DNA of 6,250 nt from Chlorobiota bacterium (GCA_030619415.1 JAUXBM010000111.1:1-6250); one strand, 5' to 3'; positions 1 through 6,058 are shown, counted from the first letter of the stretch. Translations and numbers: made by a program. Notes: generated by a model from the letters alone, not told the origin.

Positions 1-650
1 ACACGGGGGATCAGGTATTGAATAACATCGGCTTTGATGGCCTTTTGCATCTCTTTTTCATCTTCTACAAAATCATCGTGCTGGGTAGAAATCACGATGG
101 TGTCGATATGCATTGGCGTGCCGTCATCGTCAAATTCGATGGTGACCTGCGATTTAGAATCGGGGCGGAGGTATTGCATAGTTTTTCCTTCCCGGCGAAT
201 TTCGGCCAGTTCATAAAGCAGGCGGTGCGACAATTCCACTGTAAATGGCATATAACTGTCTGTTTCGGTAGTTGCATAGCCAAACATCATTCCCTGGTCG
301 CCGGCCCCTTGTTCCACATCCTCTTTGCGATCAACTCCCTGGCGAATTTCGGACGATTGTTCGTGCAGCGCAGAAAGCACCGAACACGAATCAGCATCAA
401 AACGATACTCGGCCTTTGTATAACCGATTCTTTCAATAACGCCTCTCACTGTTTTTTGCAAATCAACATACGCTTCCGAATTGATCTCACCGGCCAGCAT
501 CGCAAGCCCGGTTGTAACCATCGTCTCGCAAGCTACTTTTGAGTTAGGGTCCTGCCTTAGCATTTCGTCTAAAACGGCATCAGAAATCTGATCGGCTACT
601 TTATCAGGATGTCCTTCCGATACCGATTCAGATGTAAATAAATATGACAT
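1..650 (-). CDS. metK: S-adenosylmethionine synthetase, N-terminal part (runs off window)
   Basis: MetK makes S-adenosylmethionine from ATP and methionine in the cytoplasm, releasing phosphate and pyrophosphate. The reverse strand reads [17 protein letters not shown] at the start, with the family's ATP-site HPDK motif at residues 14-17. About residue 115 comes [12 protein letters not shown], the conserved nucleotide-binding glycine loop, and later [14 protein letters not shown]. About 216 codons are present, roughly half of a normal MetK (near 400 residues or slightly more), and the C-terminal part lies beyond the left edge. No frameshift or stop is seen. The ATG at 650-648 matches the usual family start; the region upstream is purine-rich (AAAGAGAA) but has no strong Shine-Dalgarno sequence, as is common in Bacteroidota. 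The gene lies about 230 nt downstream of a SAM-II riboswitch on the same strand, which suggests feedback control by its own product. Confidence 0.97.
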   Translation of the reverse strand, partial: MSYLFTSESVSEGHPDKVADQISDAVLDEMLRQDPNSKVACETMVTTGLAMLAGEINSEAYVDLQKTVRGVIERIGYTKAEYRFDADSCSVLSALHEQSSEIRQGVDRKEDVEQGAGDQGMMFGYATTETDSYMPFTVELSHRLLYELAEIRREGKTMQYLRPDSKSQVTIEFDDDGTPMHIDTIVISTQHDDFVEDEKEMQKAIKADVIQYLIPR

Positions 651-689
651 AGTGGGGTTCTCTTTAAATTTGTGATTAATTCTTTTGTT

Positions 690-784
690 CTCTCCTTTAC
701 CAGGTTTGGAGGGATGGGAGAGGAGTGTTACAATGTCCTTTACTTCAATTCTTGTAACGATCTACTCCATAACTCCAATACTCC
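690..784. repeat. Inverted and short direct repeat block in metK leader
   Basis: This block holds several repeats. GGAGT at 722-726 plus GTTACAA at 727-733 pair with TTGTAAC at 752-758 and ACTCC at 764-768, giving a 12-bp stem with a five-base bulge (GATCT) and an 18-base loop. ACTCC recurs at 764, 772 and 780, an exact 8-base period. A weaker stem joins CTCTCC (690-695) to GGAGAG (717-722). On the minus strand this would fold inside the metK transcript, between the riboswitch and the start codon. It could be a dispersed intergenic palindromic repeat of the kind scattered through Bacteroidota genomes, or part of the leader's regulatory structure. One copy in one window cannot decide. Nothing else is recognised between 651 and 690. 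Confidence 0.5.
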
Positions 785-840
785 AGTTTATAATTACTAT
801 TCGTATAAAAACATTTTGTTGTTCTACAGTTCTTCTTCAT
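745..840 (-). CDS. Possible 31-residue leader ORF or gene remnant
   Basis: Downstream of the SAM-II aptamer an ATG at 840-838 opens a frame of 31 codons ending in TGA at 747-745. An AAGGA Shine-Dalgarno-like sequence (852-848) sits 7 nt before the ATG, which is better than the one in front of metK. The peptide starts MKKNCRTTK and ends DRYKN; I recognise no family. Its second half overlaps the ACTCC repeat block, so part of the reading frame may be repeat sequence. It could be a translated leader peptide, the broken start of a gene the riboswitch once served, or chance. Its placement is the only argument for it. Confidence 0.25.
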   Translation of the reverse strand: MKKNCRTTKCFYTNSNYKLEYWSYGVDRYKN

Positions 841-854
841 TAAATAATCCTTGC

Positions 855-926
855 GGAAACTTTGATTGGCGGGCTAAAAATGTTTTAGCATTGTTTTATT
901 GTGGTTGCAATCAATCAAATCTTTCC
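855..926 (-). promoter_or_regulatory. Candidate anti-aptamer helix of the metK leader
   Basis: In the minus-strand RNA, GGAAA (926-922) and UUUGAUUG (919-912), both inside the SAM-II aptamer, are perfectly complementary to CAAUCAAA (868-861) and UUUCC (859-855) downstream. Together they make 13 base pairs, interrupted only by a 2x1 internal loop. Nested inside is a perfect 7-bp hairpin, GCUAAAA (889-883) with UUUUAGC (879-873), three-base loop. This fold uses up the 5' side of P1, the loop of the aptamer and its conserved GCUAAAA, so it cannot coexist with the SAM-binding fold. The freed UUUCC lies just before AAGGA (852-848) and could form a short UCC-GCAA-GGA hairpin hiding it when SAM is bound. 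The pairing is visible in the sequence; the switching mechanism is inference. There is no U-run, so it is not an intrinsic terminator. Confidence 0.6.
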
Positions 927-929
927 ACA
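883..929 (-). promoter_or_regulatory. SAM-II riboswitch aptamer (metK leader)
   Basis: The minus-strand RNA has the layout of the SAM-II (metA-type) aptamer. P1 is UGUGG (929-925) with CCACA (904-900). Its loop contains GAUUUG followed by GAUUGCA just before the 3' side of P1. Then comes an A-rich AAUAAAA stretch and finally CAAUGCUAAAA ending at 883. AUUG in the loop can pair with CAAU in the tail to make the pseudoknot. These elements, GAUUU, UUGCA next to P1, AUAAA and GCUAAA, are the conserved parts of SAM-II as I remember the family. SAM-II is known to bind S-adenosylmethionine and to lower expression of methionine/SAM genes in Proteobacteria and Bacteroidota. A small perfect hairpin (CCATTT/AAATGG, 933-947) precedes it. 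The only sizeable gene downstream is metK, about 230 nt away. P1 is short (5 bp). Confidence 0.82.
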
Positions 930-952
930 GGTCCATTTTTCAAATGGTGGCG

Positions 953-960
953 CAAAAATA
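953..960 (-). promoter_or_regulatory. Candidate -7 promoter box for metK leader
   Basis: TATTTTTG on the minus strand fits the Bacteroidota -7 consensus TAnnTTTG exactly. A start a few bases downstream would put the first nucleotide near 946-948, immediately before the small hairpin and the SAM-II aptamer, which is where a riboswitch promoter should be. No good TTTG -33 box is seen about 19-21 nt upstream, so only the -7 half is supported. Confidence 0.5.
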
Positions 961-1032
961 AGTAAATCTGGCGAACCGGAATGTAGTTGTGGGTTTTTTC
1001 TGCGTAGTATCACGCTGACTAGCTTTTCTTCA

Positions 1033-1040
1033 TAAATTTG
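1033..1040 (+). promoter_or_regulatory. Candidate -7 promoter box for the recQ-comF/dprA operon
   Basis: TAAATTTG matches the TAnnTTTG consensus and points toward the plus-strand operon. Transcription would begin near 1046-1048, leaving a leader of about 125 nt before the ATG at 1172. No clear -33 TTTG is visible. The box is divergent from the metK leader promoter, about 75 bp away. Confidence 0.35.
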
Positions 1041-1073
1041 TATGTATTGAAAACCGGACAAAAGGATAAAAAT

Positions 1074-1114
1074 CGAAACGCTAACAAAAGCTGCTATAAA
1101 GAGAATCCGTTTCG
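1074..1114. repeat. 7-bp inverted repeat upstream of the operon
   Basis: CGAAACG (1074-1080) and CGTTTCG (1108-1114) are perfect reverse complements separated by 27 bases. They lie between the candidate promoter and the helicase gene, so they could form a leader stem-loop or a spaced operator. A 7-bp match over this distance can also occur by chance. The remaining sequence between 961 and 1171 shows nothing else recognisable. Confidence 0.3.
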
Positions 1115-1171
1115 TTTGAGACCCGCCAATATTTGAAAATCAGGACGATTCATTTTCAATGCATTACAGGC

Positions 1172-3397
1172 ATGACAAGAAATGAGGCAGAAATAAAACT
1201 AAAAAGAATCTTCGGATTTGATAAGTTTTATGATGAACAATGGAAAACCATTGAATTGCTTTTGCGTGGGGAAAGAGTTTTATTAATTGAAAGAACAGGA
1301 TATGGAAAATCACTTTGCTTTCAATTCCCGGCGACTCAATTTAACGGAACAACTGTAATTTTCTCGCCTTTAATAGCCTTAATGCGAGACCAGGTCAATA
1401 GTTTAAATAAAAAAGGAATATCTGCAAAATATATTAATTCTGAACAAACACATGAGGAAAATTCGCAAGTAATTCAAAATGCAATAGATGGTAAAATTAA
1501 AATTCTGTATATCGCCCCTGAAAGACAGGAAAACCAGGAATGGATTGAAGCAACAAGAAAAATGAATTTGTCGATGATTGTAATTGACGAAGCACACACG
1601 ATATCAGTTTGGGGGCATGATTTTCGTCCTGCTTTCAGGCGAATTATAAACTTAGTCCAATTACTTCCAAAAGAGCTACCAATTCTAGCAACTACAGCAA
1701 CCGCAACCATAAGAGTACAAGCTGATATTGAACAACAGATATCAGGCAACTTAACAACAATAAGGGGCAATCTGCTTCGGGAAAATTTCAATCTGTTTGT
1801 AATTGAAACTAAATCTGAAGACGAAAAACTATTATGGCTTGCAGAAAACATAAATAATATACCAGGTACGGGTTTGCTTTACACTGGTACACGGGTAAAC
1901 ACAGAAATATATGCAAGATGGTTTGACTTTGTTGGTATTGATTCCACTGATTACAATGCCGGGTTGGATGGTGATACAAGGAAAGAGATTGAAATAGGTT
2001 TAATGAGCAATAAATGGAAATGTGTTGTCTCTACAAATGCTTTGGGTATGGGTATTGATAAACCGGATATCCGATTTATAATTCATACTCAAATACCTGC
2101 CTCCCCGATTCACTACTATCAGGAAATAGGGAGAGCCGGGAGAGATGGCCAAAAAACTTACATTATCTTGTTTTACAATTCAAATAAAGATGATGATGGT
2201 ATTCCGGAAGATACTAAATTGCCGAAAGCCTTTATAGATGGTGGCCGACCCAATATTAAAAAATACCAAAAAGTAATTGATGCTTTAAAGCTTGAACAAT
2301 TTAGTGTAAGGCAATTGATGAAAAAGACAAATATGAAGCAAACCCAAATACGGGTAATTAAGGCTGATTTAGTTGACCAGGGGATAATTAAAGAAGTAAT
2401 TTATGGTAAATCCAAAATGTATGAATATCAATATAATGCACCTGAATTGAATACTGAAAAGTTTGATAAATTGAGAAAAGCAAAACTCAAGGATTTAGAT
2501 TCTATGGTGGATTATGTATTTACGAAAGAACCCAGAATGACATTTTTATGTGAGTATCTTGGGGATAAACTTCCAGGTAAATTTGAAAATTGTGATAATA
2601 CGAAATACAGAAAGCGATTGGTAAAACCCCGGCAATCTACTATTGAGAAATTAAAAGAGTTCAGGGAAACCTATTTCCCGGTTTTACCTATGGCCCCATC
2701 TACAAGCAAGAAAGTAAATGAAAATTCGGAACTCTCTGTAAGAATACCAAAAGGGACTTATATTGAAGTTTACAAAAATCATATATTGCTTGAAAATGTT
2801 AAAACAATTGATGAAGTCGATACAATTAAAAGTTTGGATTCGTCCGAAAAAGAATATTTATCAAAACTAATATCGCATCATATTTCTTACAAAGAGAAAC
2901 TTGCTGATGGAGTAGCTTCATCATATTATGGTGTTTCAAATGTTGGTAGTGCTTTACATCGGTGTAAGTATGAAAACGGTGGCGATTTTCCTGATTTTTT
3001 ACTAAAACTGACATTGAAAGCCTTCAGAAAAACTTTTGGAGATAGGCATTTTGATTTAATTGTTTATGTTCCGCCAACAAGTTCTGGTGAATTAGTGAAA
3101 AATTTTGCTGAGAAAATTTCGTATGTCCTTAAAGTTCCAATTAGCCATAAACTTGTAAAACAACGTGAGACACAACCTCAAAAAGTATTTCAAAACGGAT
3201 ATTTAAAAAGGGATAATGTTGAAGGTGCATTTACTTACACGGAACCAGATGAAATAATCAATAAAAGCATTTTGCTTGTAGATGACATATTTGACAGTGG
3301 TGCAACGATTAAAGAGATAGGAAAACTTTTGACTAATTTTGGTGCGAACCATATTGTTCCTTTAGTTATTGCAAGAACAGTTGGAGGAGATATTTAA
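1172..3397 (+). CDS. RecQ-family DNA helicase fused to ComF-like phosphoribosyltransferase
   Basis: This 741-residue protein joins two functions. Residues about 1-400 are a superfamily 2 RecQ motor, which in the family unwinds DNA 3'-5' with ATP: Walker A TGYGKS (42-47), FSPLIALMRDQ, DEAH (139-142), the RecQ aromatic loop SVWGHDFRP (145-153), TTATA (174-178), GMGIDKPD (292-299) and QEIGRAGRDG (317-326). A winged-helix-like segment follows (about 363-420). The RecQ zinc-binding region (456-477) keeps only one of the four usual cysteines, and no HRDC domain is seen. Residues about 577-741 resemble ComF: a YYG...KYENGGD stretch, RxTxPQ (665-670), NVEGAF (682-687) and the PRPP loop LVDDIFDSGAT (D704, D705, G710-T712). 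The helicase and transferase residues look intact. I chose the ATG at 1172 because it gives a normal RecQ N-terminus; a TTG at 1133 in frame would add 13 residues. The stop is 2 nt before the DprA-like gene. Helicase-driven DNA surveillance is inferred; the substrate is unknown. Confidence 0.93.
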   Translation: MTRNEAEIKLKRIFGFDKFYDEQWKTIELLLRGERVLLIERTGYGKSLCFQFPATQFNGTTVIFSPLIALMRDQVNSLNKKGISAKYINSEQTHEENSQVIQNAIDGKIKILYIAPERQENQEWIEATRKMNLSMIVIDEAHTISVWGHDFRPAFRRIINLVQLLPKELPILATTATATIRVQADIEQQISGNLTTIRGNLLRENFNLFVIETKSEDEKLLWLAENINNIPGTGLLYTGTRVNTEIYARWFDFVGIDSTDYNAGLDGDTRKEIEIGLMSNKWKCVVSTNALGMGIDKPDIRFIIHTQIPASPIHYYQEIGRAGRDGQKTYIILFYNSNKDDDGIPEDTKLPKAFIDGGRPNIKKYQKVIDALKLEQFSVRQLMKKTNMKQTQIRVIKADLVDQGIIKEVIYGKSKMYEYQYNAPELNTEKFDKLRKAKLKDLDSMVDYVFTKEPRMTFLCEYLGDKLPGKFENCDNTKYRKRLVKPRQSTIEKLKEFRETYFPVLPMAPSTSKKVNENSELSVRIPKGTYIEVYKNHILLENVKTIDEVDTIKSLDSSEKEYLSKLISHHISYKEKLADGVASSYYGVSNVGSALHRCKYENGGDFPDFLLKLTLKAFRKTFGDRHFDLIVYVPPTSSGELVKNFAEKISYVLKVPISHKLVKQRETQPQKVFQNGYLKRDNVEGAFTYTEPDEIINKSILLVDDIFDSGATIKEIGKLLTNFGANHIVPLVIARTVGGDI
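3383..3389 (+). promoter_or_regulatory. Strong Shine-Dalgarno sequence for the dprA-like gene
   Basis: GGAGGAG lies inside the last codons of the helicase gene and ends 10 nt before the ATG at 3400. It is much closer to the 16S complement than anything in front of the other genes here. With the 2-nt gap it supports coupled but independently strong translation of the second protein. Confidence 0.6.
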
Positions 3398-3399
3398 TT

Positions 3400-4548
3400 A
3401 TGAATAACATAAAACAAGAATACGCTTACTGGATTGCTTTGGCCCATCTTCCAAAGATGAAAACAGCAAGAAAGAATGAGCTGATAGTAAAATGTTTTGA
3501 AGAAAAATTAAGCATAGTTGATTTTTTTCATTGTGAAATATCAGACTGGCATAAATTGTTTTCATTAAATGAAAATGAAATTTTATTATTCAATGATGCA
3601 AAAAAAGAACTTCCTAATTATTCATTTCTTGTTGAAAATTTGTTGGAACAAGGATATGATATTATTCCTATAACTTCTCCTGACTATTCCCCGATAATGA
3701 AAAGCAACTTAAAACGAGCCTATTCGCCACCCTTGATTTATACCAAAGGTAATAAGCAGATAATGAAAGAAAACTCGGTTGCGATTGTAGGATCACGAAA
3801 AGCCGAAGATATTTCTTTGGAATTTACTGATAATATTGCCAAAACCGCAAGTCGCGACTATAAAGTGGTTGTAAGTGGATTTGCCAAAGGGGTAGATAAA
3901 CAGGCATTAGATTCGGCAATCAGATATAAGGGGCAAAGCATAATTGTTTTACCACAGGGTATTACCACTTTTACATCGGGATATAAAAAGTATTATAAAC
4001 AAATTGTTGATGGCGATGTCCTGGTTCTTAGTACATTCTTTCCTAAAGCCCCATGGAGCGTGCAACTTGCAATGGCAAGAAATCCAATTATATATGGTTT
4101 AGCCAAAGAAATTTATGTTGCAGAATCAAGCAAAAAAGGTGGCACATGGTCGGGTGTTGTTGACGGTTTAAGGAAAGGAAGAAACATTTATGTTCGAACA
4201 CCATTAATTTCAGAAGATAACGCTAATAATTTGTTGATTCAAAAAGGGGCAATTCCTGTTGATATTGAAGGAAATAAGGTTGAAGATTATTCAATATCAG
4301 AAATAAAAGAGTCTGTTGCCCTGGAATCATCATCAGCATACGATGATATTGATACAAGGATTGTTAAATTGTTATCCCAGGGTGCATATACTTCTAAAGA
4401 AATAATCGGAAGGTTAAAAATTGATTGGCCCACAGGAAAACTCACCAATTATCTTAAACAAAATAAAAATGTTGAAGCAGTGAATAAAAAATCACCGATA
4501 AAATTTACCATTAAAGGAAAAAGAAATTTACAGCAATCATTATTCTGA
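3400..4548 (+). CDS. DprA/Smf-family protein with C-terminal winged helix
   Basis: DprA proteins bind single-stranded DNA through a Rossmann-like fold and, in competent bacteria, load RecA on incoming DNA. This one has 382 residues. The N-terminus (YWIALAHLPKM) resembles the DprA helical domain. The region IIPITSPDYSPIM...SPPLIYTKGN matches the stretch before the fold. The core begins SVAIVGSRKAE (126-136; G131, S132, R133) and continues VVVSGFAKGVDKQAL (156-170), VLPQGI, then NPIIYGLAKEIYVAESSKKGG and GRNIYV. The usual histidine of the D-x-x-A-H motif is replaced (Ala169-Leu170). Residues about 314-374 form a winged-helix domain like that at the end of many DprA proteins. It is co-transcribed with the RecQ-ComF gene. 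In ShosTA systems a DprA-like protein restrains a phosphoribosyltransferase toxin, so an antitoxin or sensor role is a reasonable inference. A divergent competence DprA is less likely in this operon. Confidence 0.9.
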   Translation: MNNIKQEYAYWIALAHLPKMKTARKNELIVKCFEEKLSIVDFFHCEISDWHKLFSLNENEILLFNDAKKELPNYSFLVENLLEQGYDIIPITSPDYSPIMKSNLKRAYSPPLIYTKGNKQIMKENSVAIVGSRKAEDISLEFTDNIAKTASRDYKVVVSGFAKGVDKQALDSAIRYKGQSIIVLPQGITTFTSGYKKYYKQIVDGDVLVLSTFFPKAPWSVQLAMARNPIIYGLAKEIYVAESSKKGGTWSGVVDGLRKGRNIYVRTPLISEDNANNLLIQKGAIPVDIEGNKVEDYSISEIKESVALESSSAYDDIDTRIVKLLSQGAYTSKEIIGRLKIDWPTGKLTNYLKQNKNVEAVNKKSPIKFTIKGKRNLQQSLF

Positions 4549-4567
4549 TTGTGAAAAATAAAGAACC

Positions 4568-5482
4568 TTACCCCCTTGTCAACCTCCAAAACACATCCTC
4601 CATGTTCTGCTCACTTTGGCTAAGCGATAACACATTGTAGTTATTCGTTACTGCAAACTGGAAAATTTCCTGCCGGATATCCTTGTTGTCTCTTGCCTCA
4701 ATCAACCAAATGTTAGCACCTGTTTTTGCGACATTCAATATATGTGGAATCTGTAAAAGTTGTTTTTCATTCAGTTTTTCTTTGAATTCCACACGAAACT
4801 GCATGGTGCTGCCAACCAGTTTTGATAGATTTTTTGTGGTGTCGTTGGCAACAATTTTTCCTTTATCGATAATTACCACACGGTTGCAAACAGCCTCTAC
4901 TTCCTGCATGATGTGCGTAGAAAGGATCACCGTTTTTTCTTTGCCCAGTTCCGAAATAATTTGTCTGATTTCCATCAGTTGATTCGGATCAAGTCCGGAA
5001 GTTGGCTCATCGAGTATCAAAACCTCAGGATCGTGGATGAGTGCCTGTGCCAGTCCAACCCGCTGCCGGTAACCCTTCGATAAGGCACTGATCTTCTTTT
5101 TCTGCTCAGGACCAAGTCCCGTAAGTTCAATTACATCTTGTACCACCTTGTTGGCATTTTTGATGTGTTTATAAATTCGGAGGACAAACTTCAGGTACTC
5201 CTTAATATACATATCGGTATAAAGGGGGTTATTCTCTGGCAGGTAGCCAACAATTTTCCTGATTTCGAGCGAATCCTCCTCAACATCATATCCCTTTACA
5301 AATACTGATCCGGATGAAGGTGGAATAAAGGAGGTGATAATTTTCATCAATGTCGATTTTCCAGCCCCATTTGGTCCAAGCAATCCCACAACTTCCCCCT
5401 TGTCGATTTGCAGGCTAACATCATCCAACGCTTTTTGCGCTCCGTATAGTTTTGTGATATTTTTTATTTCTATTGTTGCCAT
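4568..5482 (-). CDS. gldA: GldA-like ABC transporter ATP-binding subunit
   Basis: This 304-residue protein has all the parts of an ABC ATPase: Walker A GPNGAGKST (36-44), signature LSKGYRQR (134-141), Walker B VLILDEP (154-160), D-loop SGLD (162-165) and the switch histidine H190 in STHIM. The Q-loop position carries Glu (E83 in YLPENNPLY), which is a GldA-type feature. The overall pattern, including KEYLKF and the C-terminal MEDVFWRLT, fits GldA. In gliding Bacteroidota GldA energises a transporter with the membrane proteins GldF and GldG; homologues also occur in non-gliding members, and no gldF or gldG lies here, so gliding is not implied. I start at 5482 because AGAGGGA (5495-5489) precedes it at 6 nt and the family begins there. 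An upstream in-frame ATG (5503) would add seven residues. It converges with the dprA-like gene, 19 nt apart, and may be read with the secreted-protein gene upstream. Confidence 0.88.
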   Translation of the reverse strand: MATIEIKNITKLYGAQKALDDVSLQIDKGEVVGLLGPNGAGKSTLMKIITSFIPPSSGSVFVKGYDVEEDSLEIRKIVGYLPENNPLYTDMYIKEYLKFVLRIYKHIKNANKVVQDVIELTGLGPEQKKKISALSKGYRQRVGLAQALIHDPEVLILDEPTSGLDPNQLMEIRQIISELGKEKTVILSTHIMQEVEAVCNRVVIIDKGKIVANDTTKNLSKLVGSTMQFRVEFKEKLNEKQLLQIPHILNVAKTGANIWLIEARDNKDIRQEIFQFAVTNNYNVLSLSQSEQNMEDVFWRLTRG

Positions 5483-5488
5483 TTCAAA

Positions 5489-5495
5489 TCCCTCT
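5489..5495 (-). promoter_or_regulatory. Ribosome-binding site deciding the gldA start
   Basis: AGAGGGA on the minus strand lies 6 nt ahead of the ATG at 5482-5480. It lies downstream of the alternative ATG at 5503, so it supports the shorter protein. Confidence 0.5.
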
Positions 5496-5551
5496 GAATC
5501 CATTCGATTCTTTATTTAAATCAGAAAACCAACTTCTTAGGGGGCGGTTAT

Positions 5552-6016
5552 TTACTCATAAGCCAGGCCATGGCCTTTATAGCGGAATTCATAATAATAA
5601 CCGACAACTAAATTGTTGTCTTCTTTCCCACCGGTGTTAAATTCTTCGGTTGATTTTCCAATAAAATAGCCCGGATCATCATCACCGGTTTTGTATCGGT
5701 CAGTTTTTGCTTTGCTGCTGAAACGATCTCCATTGCTCATTTCAACCAATGTTTTCCTTTTTAACTTTACCTTTTTTCCACATGTTTTATAAGTAAGCTT
5801 CACCCAACAAGTTAATTCATGGTTTTGAAAAATCTTCACCGGTGTTTTATTATAGGCTATCAGCATCCTATCGATAGTTGCATCAGCTTCGAGTAGGTTA
5901 CCATCCTTTTCAATATTAATCGAATCGAGGTGCAGCGCATATACCAATGTTTGGCCTTGCGCCGAAGCGAGAAGGATAAAAACCCCGATAATAAATGTGA
6001 ATGTCAGTTTTTTCAT
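5552..6016 (-). CDS. Small secreted protein of unknown function
   Basis: The 154-residue product begins with a classic signal peptide: MKK, then a hydrophobic run (residues 5-16), and a cleavage motif ASA before Gln20, so the mature protein is exported, most likely to the periplasm. No lipobox cysteine is present. The mature part has two cysteines (C70, C79), several lysine-rich and aromatic strands (KVKLKRK, YYYEFRYKGHG) and no motif I recognise; a small beta-rich domain is plausible. The ATG at 6016 follows no strong ribosome-binding site, but a -7 box sits about 45 nt upstream and the start coincides with the signal peptide. The gldA start is 69 nt downstream on the same strand, so the two may share a transcript. 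No function is assigned. Confidence 0.8.
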   Translation of the reverse strand: MKKLTFTFIIGVFILLASAQGQTLVYALHLDSINIEKDGNLLEADATIDRMLIAYNKTPVKIFQNHELTCWVKLTYKTCGKKVKLKRKTLVEMSNGDRFSSKAKTDRYKTGDDDPGYFIGKSTEEFNTGGKEDNNLVVGYYYEFRYKGHGLAYE

Positions 6017-6058
6017 TGCAATGAGATTGATGTGTTTAGGATAATTAATTTACGCAGA

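Noticed and set aside
18..542. Long plus-strand open frame of 174 codons
   Set aside because: It lies antisense to metK, whose minus-strand reading has clear family motifs throughout, and its translation resembles no protein.
764..784. CRISPR-like array from the ACTCC units
   Set aside because: The units are 5 bases at an 8-base period, with no spacers of normal size and no cas genes. It is a simple short repeat.
672..965. Plus-strand open frame of 97 codons
   Set aside because: It overlaps the SAM-II riboswitch, its alternative helix and the repeat block. Its low-complexity translation ([12 protein letters not shown]) comes from the ACTCC-type repeats and has no ribosome-binding site.
970..998. 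AACC...GGTT stem followed by TTTTTT as a terminator
   Set aside because: Only about four base pairs with a loop of a dozen or more bases, and no plus-strand gene upstream that would need it.
1133..1171. TTG start extending the helicase by 13 residues
   Set aside because: It has no ribosome-binding site, and the ATG at 1172 already gives a normal RecQ N-terminus. It remains possible.
4549..4567. Shared terminator between the convergent dprA-like and gldA genes
   Set aside because: The 19-nt gap and its edges show no stem followed by a T-run on either strand.
4683..4982. Plus-strand open frame of 99 codons inside the gldA locus
   Set aside because: It is antisense to the conserved ABC ATPase sequence, and no independent support is seen.
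5483..5503. Upstream ATG adding seven residues to GldA
   Set aside because: The AGAGGGA site lies between the two ATGs and the family begins at the second one.
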